Of a stretch of DNA of 64,000 bases, positions 41,240 to 50,452 are shown in pieces; the stretch's first letter is position 1, and every line of letters begins with the position of its first letter. The notes beneath the pieces were generated by a model, which was given only the letters and a program-made list of their open reading frames with translations, did not search any database and was not told where the DNA came from. This DNA is from Rheinheimera sp. UJ63. GTDB lineage: Bacteria; Pseudomonadota; Gammaproteobacteria; Enterobacterales; Alteromonadaceae. The stretch covers positions 620,001 through 684,000 of the forward strand of contig NZ_JAKGTQ010000001.1 of NCBI RefSeq assembly GCF_021568285.1, in the 5' to 3' direction. A program made the translations under genes and the position numbers.

Positions 41240-43101
41240 TATTCCAACCTCTGTAAATTACGGCGTAAACGTTGGCGCACTAAGTCAGCTAAGGTATTCG
41301 CAGCAAAGGTGAAAACAAACAACAGAATAGCCACTAAAAACAACACGCGATAATGGCTGCTGTCGACCGCGGCTTCGGGGAGTTCGATGGTCAGCGTGGC
41401 CGTTAAACTGCGCAGCCCCTCGAACAGATTAAAATTGGTGATGGGGTTATTGCCGGTCGCCATCAAAATAATCATCGTTTCACCAATAGCACGGCTTAGC
41501 CCCAACATCACGGCCGCTAAAAACCCGGGCATCGCCACCGGTAACATAATTCGCCGTACAATTTGCCATTGATCGGCCCCCAGCGCATAGGCACCGGCCG
41601 TCAGTTGTTGCGGAATTTGTGCTAAAGCATCGTAGCTTACTGTATAAATGACCGGTAGCACGGCAAAGCCCATCGCCAGACCAATCACTAAAGCATTACG
41701 CTGCTGATAATCAACGCCTTGTTGATCTAACCAAAAGCGTAGGCTGTCATCAAACAGTAAGCTTTCAAACCAAGAGCCTAAACCCAACGCCACCCAGGCA
41801 CCGACAAGCAATATCGCACTCATCAGTATTAACATGGCACCACTGCTATTTAAACGCTGCCAACGGCGGGGTAAATAATGCCAATAATAGGCCAGCGCCC
41901 AAACAGCCGCCGGCACTAACAGTAAATACAGTAATAAAGAGAGCAAATGTTGCTCTAAAGCAGGGGCCAGCCAAATAGCCGCTAAAAAGCCAATAATGAC
42001 GGTAGGAAATAACGCCATCAGTTCAATCATGCTACTTAAGCGGCTTCGAACCGGCTCTTGCAAAAAGCACACACTGAAAATGGCGGCCAAGACGGCTAAG
42101 GGTACCGCCACCAATAACGCATAAAAAGCCGCTTTTAGAGTACCGACGGTTAAGGGCACTAAAGAGTATTTACCTTGATAAAGCTCATAACCCCCACCGC
42201 TTTGCCAAACATATTCGGGTTGTTGCCAACTTTCGTACCAGACTTTTTGCCACAGCGTACGCCATGAAATTTCGGGATGCCGATTGTTAATGGCTAAAAA
42301 GCCTTCGGCCTGCTGCGCGTTGAGCAGCCACAAACCGTCATTATTAGGGGTAAAACGTAATTCGGTCACGCCTTTCTGCGCCAAGGAGAGCGTTGCATAC
42401 TGTGCCTGCCAAATAGGCGAACTTAACGCACTATAAAACACACTGAGGCCACCTTTAGCATCTAATACTGCAAAGCCACGGCGGCCTCGTTCGGCAGCAA
42501 TAGCGACAATGGATGCAGCTTGCTGGCTAAATGGTTTAACCCAACTCAAGCGAAGTTGCCCCGCCGCATCGGCAATCAAATACCATTGTTTTAATTGGCC
42601 ACTGCTATCGCCGGTAATTAAGCTTTGTTGGCCTGCTAACCAAGTGGCGGCGGTTAACTGCACTGTGCGATCTGTAAGAGATAAACGCTGCTGACAGCCT
42701 TGTGACAATGCCGCACGCAGCAACACACAGGCTTCGCCATCGCGTTTAGCGAGTATAATGACGCGCTTTAACCCATCAATTAACTGAAAGTCAGCAGTAA
42801 AACCCGCTTTTGCAGCAGCCATAGCAAAATCGTCATCGGCTATACTGGGTAGTATTAATGCCGGTGGCGGCGTGCTAGCAGCATGCGGCTGTAACTGAGC
42901 CGATACCGGTTTAAACAGTGGCAGCACTTCTAGCAACAAATAAACAAAAATGGCCAATAACGTGGCGATCACACTCACCCCAGCCAAGGTGATTAACGCA
43001 TGCCAGCCACGGTCCAACCAACGCCGATGGCGACTACGTCGCTGACGTTGCTGCGCATTCGGTAAATGACTGCCTGTAGGCTTTTCTGCGTTAGGCGTCA
43101 T
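41239..43101 (-). CDS. pstC: Phosphate ABC transporter permease PstC, extended form
   Basis: 620 aa, roughly twice the 319 aa of E. coli PstC. One N-terminal helix (about residues 34-56) is followed by some 250 periplasmic residues, then the permease core with LMALFPTVIIGFLAAIWLAP and the cytoplasmic loop AGAYALGADQWQIVRRIMLPVAMPGFLAAVMLGLSRAIGETM. Long PstC forms occur in several marine gammaproteobacteria. The start overlaps the pstS stop by 4 bp. Confidence 0.93.
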   Translation of the reverse strand: MTPNAEKPTGSHLPNAQQRQRRSRHRRWLDRGWHALITLAGVSVIATLLAIFVYLLLEVLPLFKPVSAQLQPHAASTPPPALILPSIADDDFAMAAAKAGFTADFQLIDGLKRVIILAKRDGEACVLLRAALSQGCQQRLSLTDRTVQLTAATWLAGQQSLITGDSSGQLKQWYLIADAAGQLRLSWVKPFSQQAASIVAIAAERGRRGFAVLDAKGGLSVFYSALSSPIWQAQYATLSLAQKGVTELRFTPNNDGLWLLNAQQAEGFLAINNRHPEISWRTLWQKVWYESWQQPEYVWQSGGGYELYQGKYSLVPLTVGTLKAAFYALLVAVPLAVLAAIFSVCFLQEPVRSRLSSMIELMALFPTVIIGFLAAIWLAPALEQHLLSLLLYLLLVPAAVWALAYYWHYLPRRWQRLNSSGAMLILMSAILLVGAWVALGLGSWFESLLFDDSLRFWLDQQGVDYQQRNALVIGLAMGFAVLPVIYTVSYDALAQIPQQLTAGAYALGADQWQIVRRIMLPVAMPGFLAAVMLGLSRAIGETMIILMATGNNPITNFNLFEGLRSLTATLTIELPEAAVDSSHYRVLFLVAILLFVFTFAANTLADLVRQRLRRNLQRLE

Positions 43102-44069
43102 AAGCCTAAATCCTCAAACACTTGCTGTCTTAAAGGTAACGGGATCGGCACTAAGCCATCACTTTCTAACAGCTGCTGCCCCGCTGCGGATAAAATAAAG
43201 CGGAAAAATTCACGCTCGGCTGCAGCTAACGGCTGATTAGGGGCTTTATTAACATAAATATAGAGTAACCGAGCCAACGGGTAAGCCCCTGATAAAGCAT
43301 TCTCCGGACTGGGCATAATGGCCGCTTGTTCTGAACCTTGACTGATCGCCAACATTTTCACGCCAGCAATTTGCTGCCCCACCCCAGAGTAACCTAGGCC
43401 GTTCTCACTTAAACTTACCGACCTAACTACAGCAGCAGCGCCCGCTAACTGCGCGACTTTTTGCTGAAAATCGTCGTTACAAAGCGCCTTTTGCCGAAAA
43501 AAAGCATAAGTCCCTGACGCCGGATTACGACCATAGGCAGCAATAGATCGTTGCTGCCATCGCCCCGCTAAACCCAAATCGCCCCAACGCGTGATCGCCG
43601 GATGCAGCGCACAACGCCGATTTTGCGAAAAAATCGCTTCAAGCTGCGCCATACTGATTTGTTGTAATGGGTTATCTTGATGTACATAAATTGCCAGCAT
43701 ATCCAGTGCAACAGGCACAGCATAGGCTTCATAGCCAAAACGACGGCGAAAACGATCTTGTTCAGCCGTTAACATAACGCGGCTCATCGGCCCAAGATTG
43801 GCGGTGCCTTCAACCAAAGCAACAGGGGCGGTAGCCGAACCACTACTTTGTATTTGAATATTTAATTGCGGATGTTTCAGCACAAACTCGCGCCGCCAAA
43901 CCATCATCATATTATGCAAGGTGTCAGAGCCAGTGCTGGATAAGGTGCCAGTTAAGCTTGCGGTTTGGCTAACATTATTCGGTCGAGTTTCAGTGCTGCA
44001 CACAAAGGGTGTGGTCACTAATAACAGCACACTACAGAGGTGGCTTAAGCGCATGCGCAAGGTATCCAT
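43098..44069 (-). CDS. pstS: Phosphate-binding protein PstS family
   Basis: 323 aa with a signal peptide (about residues 1-25). The ligand motifs LTGTLSSTGSDTLHNMM and QSSGSATAPVALVEGTANLGPMSR match the PBP-like phosphate binders of the short PstS/SphX type, and YGRNPASGTYAFFRQKALC is the second phosphate loop. First gene of pstSCAB-phoU-DUF47-pit. The 264 bp upstream, shared with the divergent gcvR, show no clear Pho box. Confidence 0.9.
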   Translation of the reverse strand: MDTLRMRLSHLCSVLLLVTTPFVCSTETRPNNVSQTASLTGTLSSTGSDTLHNMMMVWRREFVLKHPQLNIQIQSSGSATAPVALVEGTANLGPMSRVMLTAEQDRFRRRFGYEAYAVPVALDMLAIYVHQDNPLQQISMAQLEAIFSQNRRCALHPAITRWGDLGLAGRWQQRSIAAYGRNPASGTYAFFRQKALCNDDFQQKVAQLAGAAAVVRSVSLSENGLGYSGVGQQIAGVKMLAISQGSEQAAIMPSPENALSGAYPLARLLYIYVNKAPNQPLAAAEREFFRFILSAAGQQLLESDGLVPIPLPLRQQVFEDLGL

Positions 44070-44333
44070 TGCTATCGAACCTAGTACAGATGAGTTGCAA
44101 TCTTAACGCGCCTAAGCAGCAACCCCAAATAAAAATTTAGTATTTACTTTAAAACCATTTGCTTGCAGCTACACTCTATAGCAAGTATTCAACAGATTTT
44201 ACCATGGGGGTGTTGACCTTACCGTGGCAAATCTTGTTTACTGCGCTGCTTAATTACATATTACAGCATTAATCGGGCGTTAAGCAGCGGCTATAAATAC
44301 TTGCCCAAACCGGACCTAATGAGGAATAACAGA

Positions 44334-44831
44334 ATGAAGCAGTTAGTACTTACCGTGATCGGTAAAGATAAAGCCGGTTTAGTTGAGCAACTCGCAAAAG
44401 TCATCAACGATAATCAAGGTAACTGGATGGCCAGTAACCTAAGCCATTTAGCCGGTTACTTTGCCGGTATAGTGCAAATTGAAGTGGCAGAGCCAGATCT
44501 CGCGCAATTAACCGCAAGTTTGCAGCAACTGACGGATCTGGATATTCGTGTGCAGCACGGCGAACACACTGAACTCGATAAAAATCAGCAAATTCGTTTT
44601 GTGATCACCGGTAACGACAGGCCTGGCATTGTACGGGAATTATCGGCTATTTTAAGCCATAAAGGCGCCAATATTATTGCCTTTGAAAGCAATAAACAAA
44701 GCGCACCGAATTGGGGCGTACCGCTATTTCATGCTGAAGCGACCGTGCAACTGCCTGCTGGCTTGCATCGGGATGATGTCACCGAAGCACTGGAAGGGAT
44801 TGCTACCGATATCGTCGTCGATTTGGAATAA
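44334..44831 (+). CDS. gcvR: Glycine cleavage system transcriptional repressor-like protein (two ACT domains)
   Basis: 165 aa from the ATG at 44334, preceded by GAGGAATAACAGA. Two ACT domains: LVLTVIGKDKAGLVEQLAKVINDNQGNW (residues 4-31) and FVITGNDRPGIVRELSAILSHKGANIIAFES. Matches GcvR-type proteins, which bind glycine and restrain GcvA. No gcv genes are near, so the target is by homology only. Confidence 0.82.
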   Translation: MKQLVLTVIGKDKAGLVEQLAKVINDNQGNWMASNLSHLAGYFAGIVQIEVAEPDLAQLTASLQQLTDLDIRVQHGEHTELDKNQQIRFVITGNDRPGIVRELSAILSHKGANIIAFESNKQSAPNWGVPLFHAEATVQLPAGLHRDDVTEALEGIATDIVVDLE

Positions 44832-44857
44832 TCCGTTATTTTCACGATGCCGTGCGG

Positions 44858-44886
44858 ATGTCATCGTGCTGTCATTAAACTGACAT
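44858..44886 (+). promoter_or_regulatory. Pho box with three phased half-sites before ppk
   Basis: ATGTCAT (44858), CTGTCAT (44869) and CTGACAT (44880), each 11 bp from the next with 4-bp spacers (CGTG and TAAA). The E. coli Pho box is two CTGTCAT half-sites with exactly this spacing; here the three match at 6, 7 and 6 of 7 positions. It ends 37 bp before the ppk start, so PhoB control of polyphosphate genes is strongly suggested. Confidence 0.8.
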
Positions 44887-44923
44887 AGTGTGCTTTGCAG
44901 GAAGTAAGCAGGAGCAAAACCCA

Positions 44924-47056
44924 ATGGAACAAACCATCCTCCCAGCGAAAACGGAAGATTATCCGCTTTATGCACGAGAGTTAAGCTGGCTGGCATTTAA
45001 CGGCCGGGTGTTGCAAGAAGCCGCCGACACCCGAAACCCACCGATTGAGCGTTTACGCTTTTTAGGTATTTACTCTAATAACCTCGACGAATTTTTTCGG
45101 GTGCGTGTGGCCGATGTAAAACGGCGCATCCTCTTAAAAAAATACCAAACGTGGGAACACGAAGACGCAGAGCAATTGCTGAGCGAAATTCAAAATCGGG
45201 TGTTAGATCTGGGTAAACAATTCAACAAAATCTACTTAGATATTCAGCTAGAACTGCGCAAACACAATATCGAGTTAATCGATGACAGCAAGCTCACCGA
45301 ATTACAGTCTGGCTGGGTGCGTAGCTATTTTAATAGCGAAGTGAAAAAACACATTTCACCGATTATTCTCTCTAGTGCTGATGCCTCTTTAAGTAAGATT
45401 TTAGAAGATAACACCACCTACTTATTGGTTGAAATGACCGGTCAGAACAAGCCTGAATACGCCATCGTGCAAGTGCCTACCGCTGAAGTATCACGCTTTA
45501 CTGAATTACCCTTACATCTCAATACTCGGAAAAAGAACGGCCATTATCGCCGGCAAATTTTGTTATTAGACGATATCATCAATCATTGTATTGCCGATTT
45601 ATTTCAAGGCTTTTTTGAGTTTGAGCACATCTGCGCTTTTTCACTGAAACTGACCCGCGATGCCGAATACAATATCAGTGACACCCTTGATCAAAGCCTG
45701 ATTGATAAAATGTCCAAGGGGATCCGGCAACGCTTAAAGTCTGAGCCCACTCGTTTGGTGTATGACGCAGCCATGCCAGAGCAAATGCTTAAAGTGCTGA
45801 CCAAACAATTAGGCACAAGCTCCGCGGATGCGTTGATTGCTGGTAGCCGTTACCGCAATTTTAAAGATTTTATTGGTTTTCCCAATCTAGGCCATCAAAG
45901 CATGGAGTTCCCGCCGCTACCGCCGCTACCCAGCGTCGATTTTGAGCAGCACCCCACTACCTTTGATGCCATTAAAAATGGCGATATTTTGCTGTACTAC
46001 CCCTACCACAGCTTTGGTTATTTTACCGAGTGGGTACGACAGGCCTCGTTTGACCCCAAGGTAAGCCATATTAAAATCACTATGTACCGAGTAGCCAAGC
46101 ATTCTCGGGTGATCCACTCGCTGTTAGATGCAGTGCGTAACGGCAAAAAAGTCACAGTGGTGGTGGAATTAAAAGCCCGCTTTGATGAAGAAAATAATAT
46201 CAACTGGGCGCGGCGCATGACCGAATCGGGTATTGAAGTGATTTTTGGGCAAACCACGCTGAAGATCCACTCCAAGATCTGTTTAATTACCCGCCAAGAA
46301 AAAGGCAAAGCCGTGCGCTATGGTCATATCGGCACCGGTAATTTTAATGAGAAAACGGCCCGTATCTATACCGATATGAGCTTATTTACCTGTCATCCGG
46401 AAATTACTGCGGAAATTGAACAGGTCTTCGAGTTTATTCAATATTCGTATCGCCCGTTCCACTTTAAACATCTTATTGTGTCACCCACGTGGAGTCGCCC
46501 CAAGCTGATGTTGCTGATCCAACGCGAGATTGATTTCGCCATCAGTGGTCGCAAATCCGAGATCTTTCTTAAAGCCAATAACTTGGTCGATGAAGAAATT
46601 GTGCAATTACTGTATCGCGCCAGCCAAGCCGGTGTGAAAATTCGCATGATTATTCGGGGTATGTGTTCATTAGTGCCGGGCGTACCCGGTATGAGCCAGA
46701 ATATCAAGATCATCAGTATTTTAGATCGGTTTTTAGAGCATGCCCGCGTGTATGTGTTTCATAACGGCGGGGATACCGATGTCTATATTTCCTCAGCCGA
46801 CTGGATGACCCGCAATATTGATCAGCGCGTTGAAGTGGGCGTGCCACTGTTTGATGCTAAAATTAAACAAACCGTTATCGCCACGTTAGATATGCAATGG
46901 CGTGATAACGTCAAAGCCCGCACTATTGACGCAAAACAAACCAACACCTATGTTAAACGCGGTAACAAGCGTAATATTCGTTCGCAACAGAATATCTATG
47001 ACATGTTTGCGGCACAGGCCCAACAGCTAATCCAACAGGTTGATTCCGAGCATTGA
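44924..47056 (+). CDS. ppk: Polyphosphate kinase 1
   Basis: Makes polyphosphate from ATP, reversible. 710 aa from ATG 44924 (AGGAGCAAAACCCA precedes it); the longer frame from 44888 overlaps the Pho box. The four PPK1 domains are seen; the autophosphorylated His449 is in TTLKIHSKICLI, and HIGTGNFNEKTARIYTDMS is the next conserved block. Coupled to ppx by a 4-bp overlap. Confidence 0.97.
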   Translation: MEQTILPAKTEDYPLYARELSWLAFNGRVLQEAADTRNPPIERLRFLGIYSNNLDEFFRVRVADVKRRILLKKYQTWEHEDAEQLLSEIQNRVLDLGKQFNKIYLDIQLELRKHNIELIDDSKLTELQSGWVRSYFNSEVKKHISPIILSSADASLSKILEDNTTYLLVEMTGQNKPEYAIVQVPTAEVSRFTELPLHLNTRKKNGHYRRQILLLDDIINHCIADLFQGFFEFEHICAFSLKLTRDAEYNISDTLDQSLIDKMSKGIRQRLKSEPTRLVYDAAMPEQMLKVLTKQLGTSSADALIAGSRYRNFKDFIGFPNLGHQSMEFPPLPPLPSVDFEQHPTTFDAIKNGDILLYYPYHSFGYFTEWVRQASFDPKVSHIKITMYRVAKHSRVIHSLLDAVRNGKKVTVVVELKARFDEENNINWARRMTESGIEVIFGQTTLKIHSKICLITRQEKGKAVRYGHIGTGNFNEKTARIYTDMSLFTCHPEITAEIEQVFEFIQYSYRPFHFKHLIVSPTWSRPKLMLLIQREIDFAISGRKSEIFLKANNLVDEEIVQLLYRASQAGVKIRMIIRGMCSLVPGVPGMSQNIKIISILDRFLEHARVYVFHNGGDTDVYISSADWMTRNIDQRVEVGVPLFDAKIKQTVIATLDMQWRDNVKARTIDAKQTNTYVKRGNKRNIRSQQNIYDMFAAQAQQLIQQVDSEH

Positions 47057-48606
47057 CAACAACAACTGAACAAGAACAAGGCCAAGCGCCCTATATAGCC
47101 GCCGTCGATTTAGGCTCTAACAGTTTTCATATGGTTATTGCCCGTATTGTAAAAGGTGACATCCAATTACTGCATCGCGAAAAGCAAAAGGTGCAATTGG
47201 CTGAAGGCTTAAGTGATGATTTGGTGCTAAGTGAAGATGCAATTGAGCGCGGTTTAAATGTGCTGCGCCAATTTGCGGATACGCTGCAACCTTTTGCCCC
47301 GCAATCGGTGCGCGTGATTGCAACTTACACACTACGCCGCGCGAAAAACTCTGCCACATTTTTACGTCGTGCCAAAACCTTGTTCCCGTTCCCGATTGAA
47401 GTCATTTCAGGGCAAGAAGAAGCGCGTTTTATCTACCAAGGGGTGGCACATTTTGAACACTTTAGTGGCCGTCGCTTAGTGATTGATATTGGTGGTGGCA
47501 GTACCGAGTTTGCCTTAGGTGAAGCCGAACAACCGCTGCGTTTAAGTAGCCGCAATATGGGCTGCGTCAGTTACGGTAAAACTTTATTCCCGCAAGGTAA
47601 AATTAGCAGCCGCCGTTTTAATCGCGCCATTGTGCAAGCCGAGCAAGAACTCGAACCTATCGTTAACAGTTTTCGCACCGTGGGTTGGCAACAAGCGGTG
47701 GGTACTTCGGGTTCGGTCAAAACCATTCGCGATATCGTGGTTGGCTTTGGCTGGAGTACAAATGCGCTAGAGTTATCGCACTTACTGCAACTGCGTGATT
47801 ACCTGTTAAAGTTTGAAAACTGCCAAGACTTGGATTTACCCGGTTTAACCGATGATCGCAAACTGCTGTTATGCTCTGCGCTGAGTATTTTGATTGCGGC
47901 TTTTCAGATGTTACATATTGAACAACTGGTTTACGTTGATGCAGCCCTACGCGAAGGGGTGCTCTATGAAATGAGCGATCGGATGCAGCATTTAGATATA
48001 CGTGAACAAACCATGCAAAGCCTAGTGCAGCGCTACGACATCGATCAGGCGCAAGCACAGCGCGTTCGCAGCACCGTTTTAACCTTGGTAGCACAGGTAA
48101 AAGACAGTTGGCAACTGAATGAAGAAGATGCGCTGTTACTCAGCTTTGCCGCAACCGTAGCAGAGATTGGTTTGCACATTAACTCGTCAGGGGTACAAAA
48201 ACACTCTGCCTACATTTTGCAAAACGCCAACTTGCCCGGTTTTAACCAAGAACAGCAGAATTTATTAGCCTGTTTAGTGCGCTTTCATCGTCGAAAAATC
48301 CGCGCTGACGAACTGCCTTACTTTAGCTTATTTGAATTATCAAAAGTGATTAACTTATTAATTATCTTGCGCTTAGCCGTATTACTGAATCAAAAACGCC
48401 GAGATGATTTTCTACCGACTTTAGTGGTTGAGGCCGGGGCGCAAAGCATAAAATTAGATTTACCATTGTCTTGGTTGCAGCCACAAAACGTGTTGGCCGC
48501 TGATTTACTACAAGAACAAAAAATCTTAAAGAAAATCGCCTTTAAATTAGATATCCCAAGTTTAACAGAGTTATCGAACCAATTACTGGTAGAGAGCAGC
48601 AGCTAA
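47053..48606 (+). CDS. ppx: Exopolyphosphatase / guanosine pentaphosphate phosphatase
   Basis: 517 aa from a TTG start that overlaps the ppk stop (TTGA). ASKHA-fold phosphatase: AVDLGSNSFHMVIARI at residues 16-31 and VIDIGGGSTEFALGEAEQPL, then a C-terminal HD-like domain. Degrades polyphosphate from the ends. The rare TTG start in a coupled position probably keeps Ppx low relative to Ppk. Confidence 0.95.
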   Translation: MTTTTEQEQGQAPYIAAVDLGSNSFHMVIARIVKGDIQLLHREKQKVQLAEGLSDDLVLSEDAIERGLNVLRQFADTLQPFAPQSVRVIATYTLRRAKNSATFLRRAKTLFPFPIEVISGQEEARFIYQGVAHFEHFSGRRLVIDIGGGSTEFALGEAEQPLRLSSRNMGCVSYGKTLFPQGKISSRRFNRAIVQAEQELEPIVNSFRTVGWQQAVGTSGSVKTIRDIVVGFGWSTNALELSHLLQLRDYLLKFENCQDLDLPGLTDDRKLLLCSALSILIAAFQMLHIEQLVYVDAALREGVLYEMSDRMQHLDIREQTMQSLVQRYDIDQAQAQRVRSTVLTLVAQVKDSWQLNEEDALLLSFAATVAEIGLHINSSGVQKHSAYILQNANLPGFNQEQQNLLACLVRFHRRKIRADELPYFSLFELSKVINLLIILRLAVLLNQKRRDDFLPTLVVEAGAQSIKLDLPLSWLQPQNVLAADLLQEQKILKKIAFKLDIPSLTELSNQLLVESSS

Positions 48607-49205
48607 TGTGTCGTTGCCCATGGTTAGATATCAGTAAGCCTGATTATGTGGCCTACCATGATACTGAATGGGGCGTGCCGCTGTTTGATGATACAAAACT
48701 GTTTGAATTTTTAACGCTAGAAGCAGCGCAAGCGGGTTTAAGTTGGTACACCATACTTAAAAAACGTGATAATTATCGCCAAGCCTTTGCGGATTTTGAT
48801 GCGGCAAAGGTAGCGGCGTTTGATGAGACACAGGTTCAAGCCTTGCTACAAAATGCCGGTATTATTCGCAACCAATTAAAAATTCGCGCCACGATTAACA
48901 ATGCCGCTCGGTTTTTAGAAGTGCAACGCGAGTTCGGCAGCTTTAGTGCTTACCAGTGGGCCTTTGTTGGCCATCAACCCATCGTTAATGAACCACGGCA
49001 ATTAGCTGACTATGCAGCACGTAGCGCCGAATCAGACGCCTTTAGTGCTGATTTAAAACGCCGCGGCTTTAAGTTTATTGGTTCGACTATCATCTATGCG
49101 CATATGCAAGCCTGTGGCATGGTAAATGACCATAGTGCGACCTGTTTTCGGCGCCAGCAAATTATTGACCGCTACCCGCAGCTTTCATTTACTTCTGATT
49201 CGTAA
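48606..49205 (+). CDS. tag: DNA-3-methyladenine glycosylase I
   Basis: Removes 3-methyladenine from alkylated DNA. 199 aa. Begins MCRCPWLDISKPDYVAYHDTEWGVPL, with the GLSWYTILKKRDNYRQAFADFD block and the zinc-binding HMQACGMVNDHSATC near the end. Its ATG shares a base with the ppx stop (TAATG), so ppk-ppx-tag is one operon. A repair gene at the end of the polyphosphate operon is unusual but its coupling is clear. Confidence 0.95.
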   Translation: MCRCPWLDISKPDYVAYHDTEWGVPLFDDTKLFEFLTLEAAQAGLSWYTILKKRDNYRQAFADFDAAKVAAFDETQVQALLQNAGIIRNQLKIRATINNAARFLEVQREFGSFSAYQWAFVGHQPIVNEPRQLADYAARSAESDAFSADLKRRGFKFIGSTIIYAHMQACGMVNDHSATCFRRQQIIDRYPQLSFTSDS

Positions 49206-49220
49206 ATATCAAATAGATCA

Positions 49221-50378
49221 TTACAAACACACTTCTCGCAGTGGTAAGGTTGCCGCACCAATAGACACGGGATTGTGGTCAATACCTGACACCACTATCT
49301 GTGGTAAAGGGCGTTTAGCGCCTCGACGAAATTGAGCATAGACATCAATTCTCGAAATGACTTTTTGCGCTAAGCTTTTAGGAATATGGCCGCCAATAAT
49401 AATGGCTTCAGCATCCAACAGTGCCGAACAGCAGGTTGCGACTAAATCAAACGAATCTTGTACTTTGAATAGCCATTCTTCAACACCTGGCCAATCGACA
49501 TCAAAATCTTCATTCAATTTATAAATTGAGGGAATATTGACCCCATGCTTCTTCAGGATCCGTTTTAACAGCTCTAGATTGGGGTGAGCATATAATTTGG
49601 GCGGCAACATATCGCCCAGTTCACCAGCATTACCATAAGTGCCTCTAAGCACTTCTGAATTATTGACGATGCCACCACCAAAAGCGGAAGAGACAAATAA
49701 ATAAACAAAGTTTTTGTATTGCCTACCGATACCCGCAACACCTTCACCTGCTGCCGCCCCCGTAGCATCATTCACTAACCACGTTGGCAACTGAAAATGC
49801 TTTGAAACAATCTGCACAATATCAATTTGAGCCCATTCCTCTAGGGTATGGTGGGTGTTCATTTTTCCATCCATCGAACTAAAGAAACCCGATATCCCCA
49901 CGCCCATACCCAATACGCGATCGGGATCAATCGCAAAACGCGTGCTGATTTGCTTAATAAGTTGCTCGGCCGTTTTAAGCACTGAGGGGATGCTCATATC
50001 AGACATTTCAACTAACTCGCTGTGAATCACATTCCCGGCGAAATCCATCACAGCGACACTGATCGCATCAAATAATATTGAAAGGCCAAGAGTATAAGCA
50101 AAAGCCGGGTTGACTTTAATCCCGGCTCCTGGCTTGCCTTTTGGATTAGGTAATAGCTCAGCGGTTTGTAATAACACACCGCTTTGCATTAATGATTTCA
50201 GTAACCTAGAAACGGTTTGTTGAGGGATTTTCGTCATCGTCACCAATTGGCTTTGTGTGACACACTTTTCCCAAAACACGGCCCTGATAATTTCTCGCTC
50301 AATATCCTGAAACAGCTTTTGGCCTTTACCAAGGGTAAAACCTGGACGTAATAACTGACTGTTAAATATCGACATCAT
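49221..50378 (-). CDS. ROK-family transcriptional regulator of the sugar locus
   Basis: 385 aa. N-terminal winged helix near residues 40-62 (VTQSQLVTMTKIPQQTVSRLL), then the ROK sugar-binding domain with VLGMGVGISGFF, WLVNDATGAAAGEG and SSAFGGGIVNN. The usual zinc site of ROK regulators is absent: GNAGELGDM has Asp where the ligand His is expected, and the CxCGxxGC loop is missing. Probably a repressor or activator of the six-gene locus, sensing the released hexose or the glycoside. Convergent with tag, 15 bp apart. Confidence 0.85.
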   Translation of the reverse strand: MMSIFNSQLLRPGFTLGKGQKLFQDIEREIIRAVFWEKCVTQSQLVTMTKIPQQTVSRLLKSLMQSGVLLQTAELLPNPKGKPGAGIKVNPAFAYTLGLSILFDAISVAVMDFAGNVIHSELVEMSDMSIPSVLKTAEQLIKQISTRFAIDPDRVLGMGVGISGFFSSMDGKMNTHHTLEEWAQIDIVQIVSKHFQLPTWLVNDATGAAAGEGVAGIGRQYKNFVYLFVSSAFGGGIVNNSEVLRGTYGNAGELGDMLPPKLYAHPNLELLKRILKKHGVNIPSIYKLNEDFDVDWPGVEEWLFKVQDSFDLVATCCSALLDAEAIIIGGHIPKSLAQKVISRIDVYAQFRRGAKRPLPQIVVSGIDHNPVSIGAATLPLREVCL

Positions 50379-50452
50379 CGTTTATGGCTCTGGTAACTTT
50401 CTGCTGCAGATTACGTTAATAGAACAGAAAGAACAACACCTTCTGCGGCTGA

